Positions 1-7,322 of a DNA stretch of 41,157 nucleotides are shown piece after piece (within the stretch, counting starts at the first letter, position 1; the number at the start of each line of letters is the position of its first letter). The stretch comes from Herbaspirillum sp. (GTDB lineage: Bacteria > Pseudomonadota > Gammaproteobacteria > Burkholderiales > Burkholderiaceae_D), in contig JAQGLY010000015.1 of assembly GCA_028292625.1 (NCBI GenBank), positions 1 to 41,157 on the forward strand. Reading direction: 5' to 3'. The notes beneath the pieces are model-generated. The model saw only the letters and a program-made list of their open reading frames with translations. It was not told the origin of the DNA and did no database searches. The position numbers and the translations under genes are program-made.

Positions 1-1147
1 GGATCGGCCGCCCCGACAGGCTGCCGCCGCCGAAATCGTATAGCAATTCGCGCAGCGTCACGCCGAAGGCTTTCTCGACCAGGCCGCCGTAGCGCAGGTT
101 GCCGGCCAGTTGCATCGGCAGGGTGCCGCGCGAACGGCCCATGCCGTGATGCTGATAATACGCCGCGCCGCGCGCCAGGATCAGCGGGACGCTGGCCAGC
201 GAAATGACGTTATTGATGACGGTCGGCTTGCCGAACAAACCTTGCAGCGCCGGCAGCGGCGGCTTGGCGCGCACGATGCCGCGCTTGCCTTCCAGGCTCT
301 CCAGCAGCGCGGTTTCCTCGCCGCACACATACGAACCGGCGCCCTTGCGCACTTCCAGTTCGAAGGTCTTGCCTGAGCCGCGGATGTTCGCGCCCAGATA
401 GCCCGCCTTGACGGCGACTTCTATCGCTTCGTTCAATGCGGCGATGGAATGCGGATATTCGGAGCGCACATAGATATAGCCGTGGTCCGCGCCGACCGCC
501 AGGCCGGCGATCGTCATGCCTTCGATCAGCTTGAACGGATCGTCTTCCATCACCATGCGGTCCGAGAACGTGCCCGAATCGCCTTCGTCGGCATTGCAGA
601 CGATGTATTTCTGCGCGGCCTGCGCGGCCAATACCGTCTTCCATTTGATGCCGGTCGGGAATGCCGCGCCGCCGCGTCCGCGCAGGCCGGAGTCGAGCAC
701 CTCCTGCACGATGGCCGCGCTGTCCATGCCGAGCGCGCGTTCCAGGCCGGCGTAACCGCCGTGTGCCAAATAATCGCCGATCGATACCGGATCGGTAATG
801 CCGACGCGTACGAAGGTGAGTCTTTCCTGGTTCTTCAGATACGGAATTTCTTCGGTCAGGCCATGCGCCAGCGGATGCTTGCCGCCATGGCCGGCGGCCG
901 CGTCGAGAAAACCGGCATCGAACAAGCCCGCCACGTCGCCCTCTTCCACCGGACCGAATGCGACGCGTCCTTGCGCGGTCGCCACTTCGACCAGCGGCTC
1001 CAGCCAGAACATGCCGCGCGAACCGTTGCGCACCAGTTTGACGTCGATGCCACGTTGTTCGGCCTGCGCCAGAATCGCCGCCGCGGTTTCATCCGCGCCC
1101 AGCGCCAGCGCGGTCGAGTCGCGCGGTACGTAAATGGTGATGCTCAT
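1..1147 (-). CDS. fdsB: NAD-dependent formate dehydrogenase, beta (flavoprotein) subunit, partial
   Basis: NuoF-like subunit of the soluble molybdenum formate dehydrogenase (formate + NAD+ to CO2 + NADH). It carries FMN and the NAD site and takes electrons from the alpha subunit. About 382 codons are visible; the C-terminal part, which should hold the 4Fe-4S cysteines, lies beyond the left edge. The translation shows the NuoF hallmarks GLRGRGGAAFPTGIKW (FMN/NADH loop), CNADEGDSGTFSDR and GSYVCGEETALLESLEG. The start ATG at 1147 overlaps the fdsG stop as ATGA, so the two are translationally coupled. The expected next genes, fdsA, fdsC and fdsD, would lie to the left. A hydrogenase or complex I NuoF is less likely given the short fdsG upstream. 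Confidence 0.9.
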   Translation of the reverse strand, partial: MSITIYVPRDSTALALGADETAAAILAQAEQRGIDVKLVRNGSRGMFWLEPLVEVATAQGRVAFGPVEEGDVAGLFDAGFLDAAAGHGGKHPLAHGLTEEIPYLKNQERLTFVRVGITDPVSIGDYLAHGGYAGLERALGMDSAAIVQEVLDSGLRGRGGAAFPTGIKWKTVLAAQAAQKYIVCNADEGDSGTFSDRMVMEDDPFKLIEGMTIAGLAVGADHGYIYVRSEYPHSIAALNEAIEVAVKAGYLGANIRGSGKTFELEVRKGAGSYVCGEETALLESLEGKRGIVRAKPPLPALQGLFGKPTVINNVISLASVPLILARGAAYYQHHGMGRSRGTLPMQLAGNLRYGGLVEKAFGVTLRELLYDFGGGSLSGRPI

Positions 1148-1623
1148 TGGGCGCCTCGCTTGGCATCCAGCAGCCGGTTCAGCTTGTCGTCGCTGACGCG
1201 CGCATGCAAGCGGTCGTCGAGCATGATATTGGGGCCGCAGGCGCATTGGCCCAGGCAATACACCGGCTCCAGTGTAAAATTGCCGTCGCTGCTGGTTTCG
1301 TGGAAATCGCAGCCCAGCGCCGCTTGCGCATGCGCCACCAGCGCATCGGAACCGAGCGCCTGACAGGCTTCCGCGCGACAGATCTGCAACACGTGCTTGC
1401 CTGCCGGGTAGCGCCGGAAATGATGGTAATAACTGATCACGCCGTGCACTTCGGCGCGCGACAGATTGAGCCCCAGCGCAATCGCCGGCACCACTTCGTC
1501 GGGAACATAGCCGACGGTATCCTGGATCGCATGCAGCAGCGGAAGCAACGGCCCCGGCTGCGTGCGATGCCGCTGGATCAGCGATTCAACGGCTGCCATA
1601 TCGACAGGTTGCTGCATATTCAT
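1144..1623 (-). CDS. fdsG: NAD-dependent formate dehydrogenase, gamma (2Fe-2S) subunit
   Basis: NuoE-like, thioredoxin-fold 2Fe-2S subunit of soluble formate dehydrogenase, 159 residues. The cluster cysteines are visible as CRAEAC in the middle and CLGQCACGP near the C-terminus (the C-x4-C ... C-x3-C pattern of NuoE proteins). The motif RAEVHGVISYYHHFR is typical of FdsG/NuoE. I chose the ATG at 1623 because it has GGAG eight bases upstream and gives the usual short N-terminus before the conserved PGPLLPLLHAIQ. In-frame ATGs at 1671 and 1662 lie downstream of a very strong AGGAGG run (about 1674-1682) and cannot be excluded. It is the first gene of the fds operon and is coupled to fdsB. Confidence 0.9.
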   Translation of the reverse strand: MNMQQPVDMAAVESLIQRHRTQPGPLLPLLHAIQDTVGYVPDEVVPAIALGLNLSRAEVHGVISYYHHFRRYPAGKHVLQICRAEACQALGSDALVAHAQAALGCDFHETSSDGNFTLEPVYCLGQCACGPNIMLDDRLHARVSDDKLNRLLDAKRGAQ

Positions 1624-1739
1624 GAGGGGGTCTCCGGCATTTAATTGGTGTATACCGCTCATCTTAGCCATCCCCCTCCTCAATTGGCATTGATCGTGGT
1701 CAATTTGTCGTGCATGCCGAGGGAACCATAGGCAGATAT

Positions 1740-1784
1740 GCGAAAAACAGCATATATCGCGGCAATTCAAGCGAAAAACGGCAT
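1740..1784. promoter_or_regulatory. Pair of 14-bp direct repeats upstream of fds, candidate regulator sites
   Basis: GCGAAAAACAGCAT at 1740-1753 and GCGAAAAACGGCAT at 1771-1784 differ at one base and start 31 bp apart, about three helical turns, so both face the same side of the DNA. The first copy also sits in an inverted repeat, ATATGC-N8-GCATAT (1736-1755). This layout suits a LysR-type activator of the fds operon, as FdsR is in Cupriavidus. The regulator is inferred, not shown. Confidence 0.5.
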
Positions 1785-1836
1785 TTTTACCGCGGCAGAA
1801 ATGCGGTACGCGGATAACTGGTATTGCAACTTGTGA

Positions 1837-1866
1837 TTGGGCAATGCGATGGACTCTCTTTATACT
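1837..1866 (+). promoter_or_regulatory. Sigma70-like promoter for the 56-residue protein gene
   Basis: TTGGGC at 1837-1842 and TATACT at 1861-1866 are separated by 18 bp, about 40 bases before the start codon at 1909. The -10 is close to consensus and the -35 is weak. Confidence 0.45.
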
Positions 1867-1908
1867 GCAACGCAACATAAAGTTTCTCTATCTCACAGGA
1901 GTCACACA

Positions 1909-2079
1909 ATGACATCAGCTACAAAGAGCATTGCACCAGAATCCAGCACCCTGCTTTCCAAAATTGCACAAGCCGCTTATTTCGTCGCCGCCACCGTTCT
2001 GATGGTGGAAATGCGCGAAGCAATGGACGCAAACACATCCGGCGATAAAACGGATGCGGCATTCGACTACGGTCTGTAA
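1909..2079 (+). CDS. Small hypothetical protein, 56 residues
   Basis: I do not recognise this protein. It has a good ribosome binding site (AGGAG eight bases before the ATG), a plausible upstream promoter and a strong terminator about 50 bases downstream, which together make a convincing monocistronic gene. Residues about 17-36 form a hydrophobic, helix-like stretch (SKIAQAAYFVAATVLMVEM) that could be a single membrane-associated helix. The tail is acidic. It is transcribed divergently from fdsG and may share regulation with formate dehydrogenase, but that is only a positional inference. Confidence 0.6.
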   Translation: MTSATKSIAPESSTLLSKIAQAAYFVAATVLMVEMREAMDANTSGDKTDAAFDYGL

Positions 2080-2130
2080 TACCGGCGCGGGTGGCCGCAA
2101 GGCAGCCCGGCAGCACATTCTGCAGCATGG

Positions 2131-2175
2131 ATACAAAAAAAAATAGCCAACCTAGCGTTGGCTATTTTTTTGTAT
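2131..2175. terminator. Bidirectional rho-independent terminator
   Basis: A near-perfect palindrome: ATAC, nine A, TAGCCAAC, loop CTAGC, GTTGGCTA, seven T, GTAT. It has an A-run on the left and a T-run on the right, so it can terminate transcription from both sides. It sits between the small plus-strand gene and the convergent minus-strand panE-like gene and probably serves both. Confidence 0.9.
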
Positions 2176-2222
2176 CCGTGCACCGACATTCCGAGAGCAC
2201 ATCATGCGGATGGGACTGCCTG

Positions 2223-3233
2223 TCAGGCCGCCTTTTCCAAGCGCAGCTGCCCGCTGTCGTCTTCTATCGTCTTGCCCAATAATTTCACCAACGCATATAC
2301 CGTATCCAGATGCGGCGTCGGCGTCTCGGTCAGACGTCCCAGCTCGATCACCGAACCGACCAGCGCATCGATCTCCAACGCGCGTCCGGCTTCCACATCC
2401 TTGAGCATCGAGGTCTTGTGCTTGCCGATTTTCTCGGCGCCGGCAATGCGTTTTTCCAGCGGCACGCGAAATTCGATGTTGAGCTTGTTGGCGATGGTCT
2501 GGGCTTCGGTCATCAACGACACCGCCAGTGAGCGCGACAGCGAATACTGGCAGATATCGACCAGCGTCGAATGCGTCAGCGCGCTGATCGGGTTGAAGCT
2601 CAGATTGCCCCATAGCTTGAGCCAGATTTCAGCACGGATATTGTCCAGCACCGGCGCCTTGAACCCGGCGTTGGTGAAGCACTCGGAAATGCGTGTCACA
2701 CGGGCGCTGGTCGATCCGTCCAGCTCTCCCAGCGGGAAGCGGTCGCCTTCGAAATGCCTGACCACGCCCGGCGCGACCAATTCCGACGCCGGATACACCA
2801 CGCAGCCGATAACCCGTTCCGCCGGAATCTTGTCGCTGATGATGCCGGTCGGATCGACCATCTGCAGCCGGCTGCCTTGCAGCGGGCCGCCGGTGTTATG
2901 GAAATACCAGTAGGGAATGCCGTTTTGCATCGTCACGATCGGCGTATCCGGCCCGAGCAGATGATGCAGTTCGTCGGCGATGGCTTCCAGTTGATGCGCC
3001 TTGAGCGCCAGCACCACCAGATCCTGCGGCCCGGCTTCGGCGTAGTTGTCGGTGGCCTTGACGTCGGCGGCGACGTGTTCCGAGCCATCGTCCATGATCA
3101 GCTTGAAGCCGTTGCGACGAATCGCGTCCCGGTTCGCACCGCGCACGATAAATGTCACATCTTCTCCCGCCAGCGCCAACTTCGCGCCGACGTACCCACC
3201 GATGGCCCCGGCTCCCACAATAGCGATTTTCAT
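2223..3233 (-). CDS. Ketopantoate reductase (PanE/ApbA) family protein; candidate oxalyl-CoA reductase
   Basis: NADPH-dependent reductase of the PanE/ApbA family, 336 residues. The N-terminal Rossmann motif GAGAIGGYVGAKLA is clear. The family Lys region appears as IWLKLWGNLSFNPISALT, and the C-terminal region HKTSMLKDVEAGRALEID carries the conserved acidic residue. Classical PanE reduces 2-dehydropantoate in pantothenate synthesis. Here the gene is last in a set with an oxalate/formate antiporter-like transporter and lies near fds, gcl and frc. In Methylobacterium extorquens AM1 a PanE paralogue (PanE2) reduces oxalyl-CoA to glyoxylate, so that role is attractive here. The family call is firm; the substrate is inferred, so I give no gene symbol. 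Confidence 0.85.
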   Translation of the reverse strand: MKIAIVGAGAIGGYVGAKLALAGEDVTFIVRGANRDAIRRNGFKLIMDDGSEHVAADVKATDNYAEAGPQDLVVLALKAHQLEAIADELHHLLGPDTPIVTMQNGIPYWYFHNTGGPLQGSRLQMVDPTGIISDKIPAERVIGCVVYPASELVAPGVVRHFEGDRFPLGELDGSTSARVTRISECFTNAGFKAPVLDNIRAEIWLKLWGNLSFNPISALTHSTLVDICQYSLSRSLAVSLMTEAQTIANKLNIEFRVPLEKRIAGAEKIGKHKTSMLKDVEAGRALEIDALVGSVIELGRLTETPTPHLDTVYALVKLLGKTIEDDSGQLRLEKAA

Positions 3234-3267
3234 ATTTGCTCCGTATGGACTAATGATATTAATTGAT

Positions 3268-4035
3268 CTATTCGAAGCGGTTGCTAAGTTTTCCGATTCC
3301 CTCGATCTCGATTTCCACGGTACTGCCCGGCTTCATCGATCCGACACCGACCGACGTGCCGCACAGGATGATGTCGCCAGGCAGCAGCGTCATATCGTGC
3401 GAGATCCGGCTGACCAGTTGCGCGGCCGAAAACAGCATGTCGCTGATCGGATAATCCTGGCGCAGGTCGCCGTTGAGAACGGTCTTGACCCGCAATGTCG
3501 CGGGATCCACGCCGCTGGCCACCACCGGACCGAATGGGCAAAACGTATCGAATCCCTTGGCGCGCACCCACTGCGCAAAAGAGGGATCCCGATTCAAAAT
3601 ATCCGCCACCGTCACATCGTTGGCGCAGGTATAGCCGAACACGTATTGCAGCGCCTGCTCTTCGGCGACTTCCTTCGCAAGCCGGCCGATCACAATTCCC
3701 AATTCGCCTTCGAATACGACCTTGCCATCGTCCGATGGCTTACGAATCGTTTCGTTCGGATTCAGATAGGAATTCGGCGACTTGATCAAATACAAAGGTT
3801 CGGCCGGCCTGGATAAATTCAGCTTGGCGCTGAGCGCGCCGAAATTATTCCATAACGCTATGATTTTGCTCGGCTGAACCGGCATCAATAGCTTGACTTC
3901 GTTCTGTTCTATATACGATTCGGAAGGAGTCGGCGCGTCAAACATCGCACCATTCCATATCCGGATTTTTTCGCCTTCAAGCGTACCGAAATGCGTACTG
4001 CCGTCATGTATGAAACGCACCCAACGTTGTGTCAT
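3268..4035 (-). CDS. Fumarylacetoacetate hydrolase (FAH) family protein
   Basis: A 255-residue member of the FAH superfamily, whose members hydrolyse, isomerise or decarboxylate 2,4-dioxo acids with a metal ion (acylpyruvases, oxaloacetate tautomerases, HpcE-type enzymes). Conserved blocks are KIIALWNNFGA, LYLIKSPNSYL, VVFEGELGIVIGR (metal-binding glutamates), GYTCANDVTVADI and ILCGTSVGVGSMKPG near the C-terminus. The start at 4035 has AGGA eight bases upstream; a 25-codon longer frame has no such site. It lies between the transporter and the PanE-like gene on the same strand, so it probably works on the same substrate pathway. The exact substrate cannot be read from the sequence. Confidence 0.85.
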   Translation of the reverse strand: MTQRWVRFIHDGSTHFGTLEGEKIRIWNGAMFDAPTPSESYIEQNEVKLLMPVQPSKIIALWNNFGALSAKLNLSRPAEPLYLIKSPNSYLNPNETIRKPSDDGKVVFEGELGIVIGRLAKEVAEEQALQYVFGYTCANDVTVADILNRDPSFAQWVRAKGFDTFCPFGPVVASGVDPATLRVKTVLNGDLRQDYPISDMLFSAAQLVSRISHDMTLLPGDIILCGTSVGVGSMKPGSTVEIEIEGIGKLSNRFE

Positions 4036-4122
4036 TTTTTTTCCTGAAACAATGCCTACCGTTTTTTTATCCCGACGCCATGCGGAATCGTCCGCATGGC
4101 GCCAAATCAAAGCCGGCTAGAG

Positions 4123-5457
4123 TTAGACTCTTGCAGGCCGTACCACCCCTTCAACGGTGTCCCCTTGCGCTTTCTCGGCCGCTAATGCGGCGCCGTCCAT
4201 GAATTTCTTGCGCATCGGCTTCAATACAAACCAGGCCATCAGCGCGGCGATGGCATTCATTCCGCAGCCGACAAAGAACACCGCTTCCCAACTGCCGGTC
4301 ATCGCGGTAATGATGCTGGAAACCGGAACGAACAGCGATGCGGTTCCCTTGGCTGTATATAACAGGCCCGCGTTGCCGGCCGCATTCTTGCTGCCGAAGG
4401 TGTCGGCGCAAGTCGCCGGGAACAGGCTGTAGATTTCACCCCAGGCGAAGAACACGATGCCGGTCAGGATCACGAACATGATCGGATCGCGACCCCAGTA
4501 ATACAACGCCATGATGCCGACCGATTCCAGCGCAAAGGCAATGAACATCGTTTTTTCACGTCCGATCTGATCGGAGACCCAGCCGAAGAACGGACGGGTC
4601 AGGCCGTTAAGCACACGGTCGATGGCAAGCGCGAAAGTGAGCGCCGGCAAGATCATCCCCATGACGTTGAACGACACGGTATCGATTTTGAAATCCTTGG
4701 CGATCGGCCCCATCTGCGCCGTTGCCATCAGCCCGCCGGCGGCCACCAGGACAAACATGACGTACATGACCCAGAACACCGGCTTGCGTACCATTTGGCT
4801 CGGCGGATAATCGAGCTTGCTTTGCTGCACCTTGGTCTTTTTCGCCACGGCCCCGGCGACATGCGCAGGCGGCCGGACCATCAGCAACGCAAGAATCACC
4901 ACGATGGCGCCCTGAACGATGCCGAAAAACAGGAAGGTTGCTTCGTAGCCGCTCTTGGCGATCATGAATGAAATCGGAATGATCGTCGCCGCCGAACCCG
5001 CGCCAAATCCCGCCGCCGTCAGCCCCGCCGCCAGTCCTCGTCGGTCCGGAAACCATTTCAGCGCGGATCCGACGCACGTGCCGTAGACAGCACCGGCACC
5101 GATACCGCTGATCGCCGCTGCAATATAGAGCACCGTCAACGAACCGGCATAAGCATTCATTACCCAGCCCAGGCCGCAAAGAAGACCGCCGAACAGCACG
5201 ACCGGCCGCGGGCCGAACTTATCTACCGCCCAGCCCTCGATCGGGACCAGCCACGTTTCGGTCAAAATGAAAATTGTAAACGCCACTTGAATCGCGGCTT
5301 TCGACCAGCCATGCTTATCGGCTATCGGATTGACAAACAACGTCCAGCCGTATTGCAGGTTGGCAATCATCGCCATACAGACGATACCCATCACGAGCTG
5401 CATCCATCGATAGGACGGAGGCCTGCTGACAGTCGCTACTGTGCTCTCTAGTCTCAT
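4123..5457 (-). CDS. MFS transporter, oxalate/formate antiporter (OFA) family-like
   Basis: A 444-residue inner-membrane carrier with about twelve hydrophobic segments. The N-terminal YGWTLFVNPIADKHGWSK and the loop WAVDKFGPRPVVLFGG are typical of the OFA branch of the major facilitator superfamily (OxlT and relatives), as are GAGAVYGTCVGSALKWFPDRRGLAAG and FFAWGEIYSLFPATCADTFG in the second half. Likely cargo is oxalate, formate or a related mono/dicarboxylate. Of several adjacent ATGs I chose 5457, which has GGAG six bases upstream; 5460, 5463 and a TTG at 5469 are too close to it. It is first in the set transporter - FAH - PanE-like, which supports uptake of the acid that the two enzymes process. 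Confidence 0.85.
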   Translation of the reverse strand: MRLESTVATVSRPPSYRWMQLVMGIVCMAMIANLQYGWTLFVNPIADKHGWSKAAIQVAFTIFILTETWLVPIEGWAVDKFGPRPVVLFGGLLCGLGWVMNAYAGSLTVLYIAAAISGIGAGAVYGTCVGSALKWFPDRRGLAAGLTAAGFGAGSAATIIPISFMIAKSGYEATFLFFGIVQGAIVVILALLMVRPPAHVAGAVAKKTKVQQSKLDYPPSQMVRKPVFWVMYVMFVLVAAGGLMATAQMGPIAKDFKIDTVSFNVMGMILPALTFALAIDRVLNGLTRPFFGWVSDQIGREKTMFIAFALESVGIMALYYWGRDPIMFVILTGIVFFAWGEIYSLFPATCADTFGSKNAAGNAGLLYTAKGTASLFVPVSSIITAMTGSWEAVFFVGCGMNAIAALMAWFVLKPMRKKFMDGAALAAEKAQGDTVEGVVRPARV

Positions 5458-5787
5458 CATCATCTCCAATTAATTTTTTTAATATTTGATTTATACGCCG
5501 GGTTGATTACCACGACTTGATGCTCTGTCCTCCCCGATAGAAATGGAAATCATCCACAAACCGTTTTAGGTCTAAATGAATGATGCCAGACCTTGCACTG
5601 AATGTGAATATTCGCGGGCGTTTTCCAGATTTTCTGCAATTCGATTGAACGATGGCAGTGAATAGATTGTGGGAGAACTGATGCCCGTTATCCTTGACCA
5701 CGGTTAAGATTCACCTCGGCGAATCGTTGTTTATTGGTCAATTTTATTCCCTGCGGCCACCCGCTCGCAAGGGGGGCACAGCCGAGC
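5458..5787. other. Intergenic stretch upstream of the MFS gene
   Basis: No convincing gene. On the minus strand a TATAAA (5495 down to 5490) could be the -10 of the transporter operon, but no good -35 stands 16-18 bp ahead of it, as expected for an activator-dependent promoter. A short ORF at 5507-5701 lacks a ribosome binding site and family features. Confidence 0.4.
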
Positions 5788-6144
5788 TTAAACGCCGACC
5801 TGATGTTGCTGGATTTCAGCCCAGTTGACCGTCACGCCAAGGCCCCGGCCATCGGCGGCCATAGCCGAATAACAACGCGCTTTCGTGGTCTGAATGGCGT
5901 CGATCAGGAAGTTGGTATCGTAGGCTTTCAGCATATGCGGGTGCTGAGTTTCGAGATAGGCACGCAATTGCTGGCGTTCGTCCTCGGGACACAACACTGC
6001 TTGATAATTGGCGCAGTCCCAGTACCATTTCAAGCCCAGTTCGTAGAACGCGGCGTTGTAGGCATTACGATGAATATCGACAGCCGCGGCGGTGGCGGCT
6101 GCTGTGGCGGCGTCGGTAGCGGTGTGAATATTTTTATCAAACAT
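5788..6144 (-). CDS. Hypothetical protein, 118 residues
   Basis: I do not recognise the family. A strong ribosome binding site (GGAGG six bases before the ATG) supports translation. The N-terminus is Ala/Thr-rich (TDAATAAATAAAVDIHRNAY), followed by an aromatic, charged region with YELGLKWYWDCANYQ and CPEDERQQLRAYLETQHPHML. There is no signal peptide or membrane segment, so it is probably a small cytosolic helical protein. It is divergent from the LysR gene at 6298 and could be a target of it; that is positional inference only. Confidence 0.6.
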   Translation of the reverse strand: MFDKNIHTATDAATAAATAAAVDIHRNAYNAAFYELGLKWYWDCANYQAVLCPEDERQQLRAYLETQHPHMLKAYDTNFLIDAIQTTKARCYSAMAADGRGLGVTVNWAEIQQHQVGV

Positions 6145-6297
6145 GTCGTCCTCCGGTTGTAGAGCACATTGTCAGAATTGGCATAACGTACACACATCGT
6201 AGAAGCAAAAAACAATTAGGTATAGTTAATGTTTTTATGCATAATCATTAGTAGTTGCTTATACACCGCCATTTCCGCCCGCTTCCGTTAAATTATT

Positions 6298-7290
6298 ATG
6301 AAAAACGCAACCTTGCGCCAATTAAAAGTGTTCGAAACCGTGGCGCGCCACCTGAGCTATTCGCGTGCGGCCGAGGAATTGCACCTGACCCAGCCGGCGG
6401 TCTCGATCCAGATCAAAACGCTGGAAGGCCACATCGGCCTGCCGCTGCTGGAGCAGCTCGGCAAAAAAATCTACCTGACGCCAGCCGGCGCGGAACTGGT
6501 GCATCACAGCCGCGCGATCATTCAGCAATTCCGGGAAGCGGAAGATGCGCTGACGCAATTCCAGGGCATCTCGGGGGGCAAGCTGAACGTGGCGGTGATC
6601 AGCGCCGGGGATTACTTTTTCCCGCGGCTGCTGGTTGAATTCGCTCGCCGCAATCCCGGCGTCAAATTCAATCTGACGGTGCACAACCGCGAGGAACTGC
6701 TGGCGCAACTGGCGGACAACCAGACCGATCTGGCGGTCATGGTGCGCCCGCCACGCGGCATGGACACGCTCAATGAATCCTTCGCGCCGCACCCATACGT
6801 GATCGTCGCTCCGCCCAATCATCCGCTGGCGTCGCAAAAGCGGATTCCGTTGTCTGTCCTCAAGCGCGAGCCGTTCGTCTCCCGTGAAAAGGGTTCGGAT
6901 ACCTGGAATTCGATGGAAGACGCTTTCGGCCCGCATCTGGACGAGCTCAATGTCGTCATGGAAATCAAAAGCACCGAAACCATCAAGCAGGCGATCATCG
7001 CCGGCATGGGCATAGGCTTTTTATCGGCCCACACCATCAGTCTGGAGCTGCAGGCCGGCAGCCTGACGGTGCTCGACGTCGAAGGCTTTCCGGTGATGCT
7101 GAACTGGTACGTGGTGCATCGCCGCAACAAGCGGCTGCCGCCGGTGGCGCAGGCGTTCAGGCATTTTTTGCTGCGCGAGGGCGCGGCGATGATACAGAAG
7201 CTGATTCCTTTCGAACCGCATCCGCAGCTGCAAGCCGAGCCGTTACCGAAACCGGCGCGCAAAAAAAAGCCGGCGGCGGCCGGCTCTTAA
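6298..7290 (+). CDS. LysR-family transcriptional regulator (CbbR/FdsR-like)
   Basis: A 330-residue LysR-type regulator. The N-terminal winged helix-turn-helix shows TLRQLKVFETVARHLSYSRA and the recognition-helix region HLTQPAVSIQIKTLE; the effector-binding domain runs from about residue 92 to 300. The CbbR-like signature LEQLGKKIYLTPAG resembles regulators of carbon fixation and of formate/oxalate genes in Cupriavidus. The C-terminus is a basic, proline-rich tail whose last codons double as the terminator hairpin of the convergent glxR operon. Its targets could be the fds, transporter or gcl sets, all within a few kb. The LysR call is firm; the targets are inferred. Confidence 0.88.
   Translation: MKNATLRQLKVFETVARHLSYSRAAEELHLTQPAVSIQIKTLEGHIGLPLLEQLGKKIYLTPAGAELVHHSRAIIQQFREAEDALTQFQGISGGKLNVAVISAGDYFFPRLLVEFARRNPGVKFNLTVHNREELLAQLADNQTDLAVMVRPPRGMDTLNESFAPHPYVIVAPPNHPLASQKRIPLSVLKREPFVSREKGSDTWNSMEDAFGPHLDELNVVMEIKSTETIKQAIIAGMGIGFLSAHTISLELQAGSLTVLDVEGFPVMLNWYVVHRRNKRLPPVAQAFRHFLLREGAAMIQKLIPFEPHPQLQAEPLPKPARKKKPAAAGS
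7260..7285 (-). terminator. Rho-independent terminator of the gcl-hyi-glxR operon, inside the LysR 3' end
   Basis: Read on the minus strand: AGCCGGC, loop CGCC, GCCGGCT, then a run of T (plus-strand A-run 7260-7268). The hairpin lies about 40 bases beyond the glxR stop codon and within the last ten codons of the convergent LysR gene. Confidence 0.75.
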
Positions 7291-7322
7291 CTTCTTGACT
7301 GCGGGTTGCTTATCGTTTTGTT

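Noticed and set aside
5507..5701. 64-residue minus-strand open frame upstream of the MFS gene
   Set aside because: No ribosome binding site or recognisable features; overlaps the probable promoter region of the transporter.
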